A stretch of DNA of 64,000 bases from Xylogone sp. PMI_703 (lineage: Eukaryota > Ascomycota > Leotiomycetes). Position numbers and translations under genes: made by a program. Under the pieces are notes generated by a model. It did no database searches. It saw only the letters and a program-made list of their open reading frames with translations, and was not told where the DNA came from. The stretch spans positions 2,852,001 to 2,916,000 of the forward strand of contig JAJTUQ010000006.1 of assembly GCA_021399445.1 (NCBI GenBank), read 5' to 3'. Positions 56,753 to 64,000 of the stretch are shown in pieces (positions within the stretch are counted from its first letter, which is position 1; each line of letters begins with the position of its first letter).

Positions 56753-58235
56753 ATGTCGTCTACCGAAATTTCATCATCCGACCTGGAGGCCAACAAGGCA
56801 ATGGACGTCACCAAGAACGAAAAAACCCTCGATGCGGTGCCACAGTATGACCAGAAGGTGGGTGATATGAGCGAGGCGCAAATGGACATCTGCATTCGTG
56901 GCGAGCAGAAGTTTAGCCGTCTCGGTTGGAAGCGTCTCACGGTGTTACTCATCGTTGAAGCCATTGCTCTCGGAAGCTTGTCCGTGCCTTCTTCCTTCGC
57001 GACACTGGGTATGGTCGCCGGTGTGATTTGTTCCTTGGGTGTGGGCTTAATTGCCATCTACACCAGTTACGTAGTTGGTCAGGTCAAATTGAAATTCCCC
57101 GACGTCGCCCACTATCCCGATGCGGGACGACTCTTGTTTGGCCGCTTCGGGTACGAGGTTGTGAACGCGATGCTCATCTTGCAACTCATCTTCCTTGTCG
57201 GCTCGCATTGTCTAACAGGTACCATCGCCTTCATGAACATCACCAGCAGCGGTGTCTGCTCAGTTGTGTGGGGTGTGGTGTCAGCTGTGATCTTGATGGT
57301 CCTTGCCTTCCCACCTAGTTTCACTGAGTTTGCTATACTGGGTTACATCGACTTTGTCTCCATCGTAGTTGCCATTGGTATCACGATCATTGGTTCTGGT
57401 GTGGAAGCTACTAATGCACCTGGTGGACTCTCCGCGGTAAATTGGTCGGCCTGGCCCAAGGATAACGTCACATTCACCGAAGGCTTCATCGCCATCTCCA
57501 ACATCGTCTTTGCGTATAGCTTTGCTATGTGTCAATTTTCTTTCATGGACGAGATGCACACACCCAAGGACTTCGGCAAGTCGATTTGGGCACTAGGATT
57601 GACCGAAATCGTCATCTACACCTTGACGGGTGCTCTGGTATATGCGTTCGTCGGCAAGGATGTGCAGAGCCCTGCGCTGCTATCAGCTGGACACGTCTTG
57701 AGCAAAGTAGCCTTTGGCGTTGCTCTGCCTGTGATTTTCATCAGTGGTTCCATTAACGGGGTTGTAGTAGGCCGTTTGATACATGGCCGAGCTTTCAAGA
57801 ACTCTTCAATCAGATACATCGTTACCAAGATGGGCTGGATCACTTGGCTAGCTTTGATCGCCATCGTCACGGCCCTCGCGTTCATCATTGCTGAAGTTAT
57901 CCCCTTCTTCTCGGATCTATTGTCTATTTCCTCGGCCCTCTTCATTTCCGGCTTCACTTTCTACCTCCCCGCACTGATGTGGTTCATGCTCCTTCGCGAG
58001 GGCAAATGGTACTCCAAGAAAAATATTTTCTGGAGCGCCGTCAACGGCTTGGTTTTTGTTGTCGGTCTCGTGATGTTGGTTGGAGGAACTTATTCTAGTA
58101 TAGACGATATTGTAAGTTTTCATTCCTATCCTTAATACCTCACATGAGTCCACTAGGCTAACTATCCTTCAATAGATCAATAACTACAAAAGCGGCAAAG
58201 TAAGAGGTGTGTTCACCTGCTCCATGCCTGAATAA
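56753..58235 (+). CDS. Amino-acid transporter, AAAP family (Aa_trans)
   Basis: Membrane carrier for amino acids, about 472 residues. The exons 56753-58111 and 58176-58235 join at a clean 64-nt GT-AG intron; the small second exon adds the C-terminal tail ending CSMPE. The hydrophilic N-terminus (about 60 residues) leads into LGWKRLTVLLIVEAIALGSL, the first helix of the family, followed by about ten more helices. LSVPSSFATLGMVAGVI, FGRFGYEVVNAML, YSFAMCQFSFMDEM and GALVYAFVGKDVQSPAL are typical fungal AAAP blocks. I chose the Met at 56753 (context ccatgtcg); the longer reading from 56615 translates leader. Codon choice is cleaner and more GC-ending than in neighbouring genes. It is intact between decayed regions. 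Confidence 0.9.
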
Positions 58236-58910
58236 GCAACCCAGGTTCATATTATGGCTATGAGCGGACTGGCAACCTTGTGTTGACCTAGTTATTTTAA
58301 GATTATGAGATGAATTAGATGAGATGAAATATTGTAGACTACGATTAATCTGTATGATAGAAAAACATCGTAAATACATTGTAAATGAACTCTAAATGTT
58401 TATCGTACTTATATGGATCAGCCAATAGGATTGAAGGCTGGCAGATACGGCCCAGTCATCATACAGCTAGCCAACGGAGATCTACTGGTATTCTAAAGTT
58501 CAGATATCAGTTCATATCTATCGTGAACGTTCATTGTTTGAATATGCGCTGTTATATCGCTGTAACTGTGATATTCTAGCGATTGGCCTCCTTCCCCTCC
58601 GTGCAATCCAACCTTTAGATACTGGTCCATAGCTACTTCCTAGAAGAGAATAAGTTTCGAAATTCAAGCCCAGAAAGATCCATGCAAACTACATCCGACT
58701 ATAACCGAAGTGCTTATTAGATGCAGATCTCGATGAGGGGTCTGCATAAAGGCAGAGAAATTCTAGCCCGGGTGCCAGCGGACTTCAAAGATCCAATTGA
58801 ATCTTACGACTCATTGGTACCGTATTGGGCGTGGTAGATGAAAATAACTTTTGGCTTTTAGAATTCAAAATACGAAACTTCTCCGTCAATGTAGATCAAG
58901 AATCTTCCAT
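58236..58910. other. Convergent intergenic region
   Basis: About 675 bases between the ends of the transporter and the amidase pseudogene. No gene recognised. Confidence 0.45.
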
Positions 58911-61234
58911 CTATAGTGATGCAGATAATTCCTCGCTCCCAATAGGAAATGCAGTTGATCCTGTTTGGACTGAATCGTGCAGTCCCGGGGTGTGCTCCAA
59001 GAAATCTTGAAGCAACTCTAACATAGCAACTTCGCTCCCTATGACATCTTAGAAAACTTTGATAACTATTCGGAGCCAGTGAGTTACCATACCTTTGGGT
59101 CCAATGAAGGCGATTGCTGCCGGTATCCATTCTTTTCGTTCCGTTACAGTGGAGAAATACGGGTATTGACCAACTATGGGGCATTGTAAGTACGGGTGAT
59201 CCAACAGTTAAAAGTGAGCGATGTACTTGGTATGGTGAAAAATGGTATTCCAGCGAGAACCGAGATAGCTTGGTCTCGGAAACCGAAGCCTTTGTGCGCC
59301 TACAATAGGTTTTAGATCTAGAAATATGTTAGTTCATGTTCGTGTTGACTAACCCATCGTATATACTTCTATAAAATGGCTCCACATCGCCACTAGGCAT
59401 GATCAAGATTTTGTCGAACTTTTGACCGTCAGAAGACTGAGGTAGCAGTACTTCTCGTACCCACTTTCCGGTACCCACTTTCCGAATAGGTTACGCTCTG
59501 CTACTGCAGCTTGGTACTCTTTTTCACTGAGCTGCTCTCCTAGTGACCTAAAGGGCTTTAGTGAATGTTCTATTAACCGTATAGTCTGCCTAACCATTTG
59601 AAGAAGATATACGGATCAGCAAATGCTTTCTTATTGAACCTTTTCTGATACTCCTGACGAAAAGGAAGGAGGTTGTTATAGCAATCATACAGCTGTATAT
59701 GTGCAATTGTCTGCGGAATAATCAGCATATCATATGAGAGAGCCTTAAGTGGGGCAACTTATACATTCTTGAGATAGTCTTGCATTGAGCTTCCGCCCGC
59801 GATAGACTGTTCTTTGAATTTAGAGCCAATATCGATTTTTGACCGGTTTACTTTCAGAAATTCCTCGAGTTTACAAATAAACGGTTCAATATACGCCCTA
59901 TATTCTGGAGGGGAGCTTTCAGATACATCTGTTGGGTACAGTATTTTGAATGATGCGGGGCAGATATTCTTTATCAAGTCAGACCCACATAGAACTTTCG
60001 CCGCGGTTGTAGCAAGCTGGATGTTCCGAGTAAAAAGGCCAATAGTATCCATAATACTGTTGATGATATTAGTCGAAATAAGCAATTATGACACTGCTAA
60101 AAACTTACTCTGATACGGGTACTACTCCTTTCGTTGAAACCGCACCTAATGAAGGTCGTAGGCCAAAGAGACCATGGTCAGCTGCTGGGCCTATAACACT
60201 ACCAAAAGCTTTTGCATGTTAGTCTGTAATGCTAAAAACAGAAGCTAGATACTTACTGTCGGTTCCAAGTGTCATGTCAACCCAATCATAGGAAGACATT
60301 GCGGCTGCACTTCCTGTACTGCTACAACCTGGATCCTGATACCCATCTCCCCTTGGACTGAACGGTGCTTGGTAATCAAACCAGTCCTTCGCATTCTCCC
60401 CAGATGCAAATTGGACCGTTTTAGTCTTCCCTATAATAATTGTTCCTGCAGAAATAAGCTTCTCTACACAAGTGGCGCTACTCTCTCTTGGTGGATAGAG
60501 TTCTTGAAATGCACGGCTTCCAGCACTTGTTCGTACTCCCTTCAGGTCTATGTTGTCCTTGAGGCCCACTCTCAAGCCCGACAATGGCTTCGCAGGTGAT
60601 GGCTTGTCATAGTACAGGCGGCTCGGTACTGGAGTAGCTGAGGTTGGCGGTACGGCATATCTGCGAGGCTAAAGGATAATAGGTTAATACTTTGGAATAT
60701 GAAGTAAATACACGCTTGTGAGGACAGGGTGGGAGAGGCTCACGTTCCACTGTCCTTTTCAGCAGGAACAACCGGAAACATAAAAGCACCATTAGTATCC
60801 TCGAACAATCGCCATGCTTGGCGGAGGCTTTTGCCAGATGCAAAATAAGGCCCACCATGAAGTTCTATACTTGGGTCGGCCAGGACCGCATGAACACTAA
60901 GAGTACCCCAATCATCTAGGACCTTAAATGCGTAGTTATCCAGAGTGACGAAGTCAGTCCTCCTTGTCGTCAGAAGCCATATGTGATCCAGAAAGGCACG
61001 CGAGAATACATCATCTATTCTCAGGTACGTCTCTACAAGCGATGACAGAGCTTGACCAGATACGGATGGCCCATCAGGAACGACAAGTAGGGAGATAGGT
61101 ACGAGAGCATCCTCGAGCTCCGGAGCTTTGCCAAAGATCAGACGGCGAGAAGCTGGAGGGAATAACAACCGATCTGTCGGAATATAGTAGGATATGCCTC
61201 CCACGTTCGTGATAGATGCACTTGTGAAGGTCAT
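58911..61234 (-). pseudogene. Amidase-signature enzyme broken by a 14-bp tandem duplication
   Basis: A multi-exon amidase: exons (minus) 61234-60744, 60660-60257, 60208-60109, 60056-59765, 59710-59595, 59547 onwards, then 59300-59227, 59173-59093 and 59038-58911. The catalytic set is present: Lys in [11 protein letters not shown], cis-Ser in [11 protein letters not shown] and the Ser nucleophile in GTDTFGSVIGPAADHG. About 160 N-terminal residues form an extra domain seen in some fungal amidases. The C-terminus GQYPYFSTVTERKEWIP and QTGSTAFPIG is typical. In exon 6 a perfect tandem copy of gtacccactttccg (59457-59470 and 59471-59484) shifts the frame, giving a stop at 59403. Downstream exons remain readable, so the loss is recent. 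The exon 6 to 7 junction is unresolved. Confidence 0.82.
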
Positions 61235-62264
61235 GGTGCTCTGTAAGACTCACTATAACATTAATCAGCTGTTAGAATCCGAGCTTCTTTGCTCCCTAAT
61301 CTGTGAAGAGGACTATAACAGACCGGTTAGATTGTATTACTATCTAGCCTTTCGCCGCAAGTGGTTGCGAATGATGCGAACCACGACAACCAGCACCTGC
61401 AAAACTGATAGCTCCGTGACTTGTTAGAACACAAATATAAGGGGGTATAAGCAGCCAGTTCAATTGAAGTTCGCTTTTTGTTCTGAGAGTGGCATTCACA
61501 CACCCGCCCGCGTAACAAAGAACAGCCGTCACAGTCACAGCTTGGTTTCGATTGGGTAAAGCAACAGTCCCACCATGCGCTGGTACCTATATCACGACAA
61601 ATACCTTACCAAGATTCTCTTTTTGGGGCTCTGATTTGCCAGAACTTTTCAAAGGGAATGCTTAAATCCACTTGGGCGCGTTCTTATTTACTCTTGATAC
61701 AGACCATCAATAGCCAGCAACTGGAGCACAATAACACCTCATAATTATATACAAATTATCACTATTAAAAAGACTCAATTATACAACTAGTTATCTATAC
61801 CTTACTTTATTATCTCTCTGCTAGCCAATTTAATCTTATCCTAATAAAAAATTTATAGTATAAGCTCTTTGAGCATAGGCCTTACAAGCTACAGGGCTTC
61901 GCTAATAATACCTTGAGCTTGATACTGGAAAGAAGCTGACGGCCGGATAGCGTCACGTGACAGCTAGTCACGTGCAGTCTTTTATCAGTCTATTATGTCG
62001 AATAAATCGGGTATGGGTAACCGTTTATTTTATAGAATTATTATATAATGAATATTAATCTTCACTCATAAAAAAAAACCAATAGGCGGTATTTGGTAGA
62101 TTATGCATTTTTGGCCGTTGTGGCGCGGCCAGCCGTACGTGGCCCACGGCACGCCAGCTCACAGCGGCAATGCTCAACTTGAGAATTTATTACTTATCTA
62201 ACTCCATATTCTTTATAATTGTTAAGGAGAGGGATTCTCTTACAATAACTCCGCTATTGACACA
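61235..62264. promoter_or_regulatory. Intergenic with LTR-like trace and paired CACGTG sites
   Basis: About 1 kb. It holds an LTR-like fragment (61424-61490), an AT-rich stretch (61740-61870), and two close CACGTG motifs: the perfect palindrome gtcacgtgac at 61952-61961 and agtcacgtgc at 61966-61975. CACGTG is the classical bHLH (E-box) site. They lie about 300 bases before the NLR start. Confidence 0.45.
61424..61490 (+). repeat. LTR-like dispersed repeat, diverged copy C
   Basis: tgttagaacacaaatataag followed by gggtataagcagccagttca aligns with copies A and B at about two thirds of positions and then continues ttttgttctgagag, as copy A does (ctttgtgctctgacag). An older or related family member. 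Confidence 0.5.
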
Positions 62265-64000
62265 ATGCTCGATCCTTTATCAGCGTTAGGCTTAGCCGGA
62301 AACATAGTTCAGTTCGTGGACTTTGGGATTAAAGTTTTACGAGGCACGGTGGAGCGGTATAAGGCTGCAGATGGGTCACCATTGAAGATTCATGAGGAAA
62401 TAGAGCTGATCATTACGGATTTCTCCAAAGCGGCTAGATTGATGTCTGAATCATCACAATCAAGCGTCCGATCAGCTGATCCAAACGAGACTGCGCTCCG
62501 AGAGCTTTGTGAAAAGTGTCTCGATATCTCGAAAGAGATGCTAACTCGGCTGAACAAGATCAAAAGTTCACTGAAAAAGAATAAGGGGAAATTGTACCCA
62601 AGCTTCATCGAAGCATTAATCTCCGTTTTCAAGCACGAAGAGATCCAGAACCTCATCAGACGATTATCTTCATTTCGGGAACAGATTCAGATACGTATCA
62701 TTCTAGGCTTTAGGTAAGTAGGCCATATTATTATTCATTCTTATAGTAACTTGGAGGCCAGAGAACATCTTGAACTCTTTGAAGTTCAACAATCAAAACG
62801 TTTTGACGGTCTTGATGCAGCAAATAAGAATATAGTAATTAATATTCTACGCACTCAGACGAGTGTCACAAAGAGTCTTGCTGAACTCAAAGAGGCCATG
62901 GATCTAGATAGGAGGAGAATTGAGAGCATAATCAGTAGACATGAGGCAGCTGTCACCGATCTTTTGAGCCCATTCTCTTCGGTGCAGCTTCGATATAGAG
63001 CCACGATGGACTTATCTCAGGAGCAACTGACTACCACCAGCCAAGCTAATGCGCATTTAAATAGGTGGACAGCGCGTTTAGAGGATCGGGTCCTGTTCCA
63101 GACAGCATGTGAAGTCCTTGCGGACTTTCGTTTTCCAACAATTACCGCCCGAGAAGAGCAAATTGAAGAAGCATATAAGAATACCTATGATTGGATCTTC
63201 GAAAGCGATAGTGAGGGCGTTCAGTCCTGGGATAGTGTGGTCGCTTGGCTCAAAAGTGGCTCTGGGGTCTACTGGGTGAAGGGCAAGGCAGCATCAGGAA
63301 AATTCACCTTAATGAGATATATTTTCTATGACCCACGCACTCGGGAGCTTCTAGAGAAGTGGGAAAGTTCTCCGAGACTGCATATGGCAAGATTCTATTT
63401 TGGAATAGTGGTACTCTAGAGCAGCGATCGCAGTCTGGCTTGCTTCGGTCCCTCCTCTTTGATCTTCTACTCAAAGCCCCAGATTTGATACCAACCGTCT
63501 TCCCTTTGCGTTGGAAATTGGCTTACTCGAGTACAGTCCAAAAACACCTACCTAGAAAAATCCGACGGCGTTTCGCAAGATGAAGAAAGGGATCCGTGGC
63601 AGGAGCGGATAAAATCGGTCCAAAACTGGACAGAATACGATATGGAGTATGACGAGTTGTCGTTAAAATCGCTAATGGAAGCATTTAATGAGCTCATAAA
63701 GCAAAACGCATCATCTAAGATTTGCCTCTTTGTGGATGGTCTTGACGAATTTTGAAGGAGATCATCCAGCTATCGCTGTTCTGTTTCAAGGCTTTGCAAC
63801 CTCACCGAATATAAAATGCTTTGTCTCAAGCCGACCGCTTCTGGCTTTCGGCGACGCTTTCAAAGACTGTCCAAAGCTACGCCTGCAGGACCTCACGGAA
63901 AAGGACATCATTTTCTTTATCACCTCAAAGTTCGAGCAAAATTTTCACTTTCAGCAATTCAAACTGGAGGAGCCCGAGGAGGCCGAAGCTATTGTACAAG
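62265..64000 (+). pseudogene. NLR (STAND) protein with fungal N-terminal domain and NACHT ATPase, broken, 3' end outside window
   Basis: The N-terminus MLDPLSALGLAGNIVQFVDF is the classic start of fungal STAND proteins, followed by a helical section and a coiled region (LAELKEAMDLDRRRIESI). A NACHT domain follows, with Walker A VKGKAASGKFT and Walker B KICLFVDGLDEF, then IKCFVSSRPLL and LQDLTEKDI. Defects: the Walker A Ser after Lys is Phe, a missing T near 63400 ends the frame at 63419, another frame change lies near 63535, and an extra T near 63751 stops the frame just after Walker B. The only intron (62714-62746) is 33 nt, shorter than fungal introns usually are. Between breaks the protein is well kept. 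The C-terminal repeats would lie beyond the window. Confidence 0.85.

Overview
The window looks like an accessory region of a filamentous ascomycete genome, probably a eurotiomycete of the Aspergillus/Penicillium type. The evidence is short GT-AG introns (about 45-110 nt), Zn2Cys6 regulators, UNC93-like and sugar MFS carriers, P450s, a GH76 protein and STAND/NLR genes. All calls come from reading translations, motifs and splice sites by eye; no database search was run. CDS coordinates span first to last coding base, and exon joins are given in the evidence.

Layout. The left edge (1-1221, minus) is the 5' part of a nucleoside-phosphorylase NLR. A vacuolar Ca2+/H+ exchanger follows (2951-5011). 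From 7.3 to 20.0 kb lies a compact run of intact genes: sugar transporter, 2-oxoglutarate/Fe(II) dioxygenase, N,N-dimethylformamidase-like hydrolase, UNC93-like transporter, fold-type IV (R)-amine transaminase and a Zn2Cys6 regulator. I read this as a candidate catabolic cluster that cleaves an N-substituted amide and transaminates the released amine.

From 21.2 to 29.7 kb the DNA is decayed and repeat-rich. It holds a DHA2-type MFS pseudogene, a P450 pseudogene, an inverted-repeat element, a TA-flanked MITE, dispersed repeats and an HNH-nuclease pseudogene.

From 29.9 to 40.3 kb are a secreted GH76 protein, a seven-helix membrane protein, a lysozyme-like protein without a signal peptide, a SLATT two-helix effector-type protein and an O-methyltransferase remnant. 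From 41.2 to 49.0 kb sits a second compact group: two P450s, a Zn2Cys6 regulator and a peroxisomal D-amino-acid oxidase, with no core synthase in view.

From 49.6 to 53.2 kb decay resumes, with a SNF2 helicase fragment, an unrecognised broken gene, a minisatellite and a second HNH pseudogene. An intact amino-acid transporter (56753-58235) follows, then an amidase broken by a 14-bp tandem duplication. The right edge carries a second NLR that is a pseudogene, with a Walker A Ser-to-Phe change and several frame breaks.

The window therefore has metabolic islands between NLR, SLATT, HNH and lysozyme-like genes of the kind linked to fungal self/non-self or conflict biology, separated by transposon-marked, eroding DNA. 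The most promising candidates for something undescribed are the 7.3-20 kb cluster and the SLATT/lysozyme-like neighbourhood.
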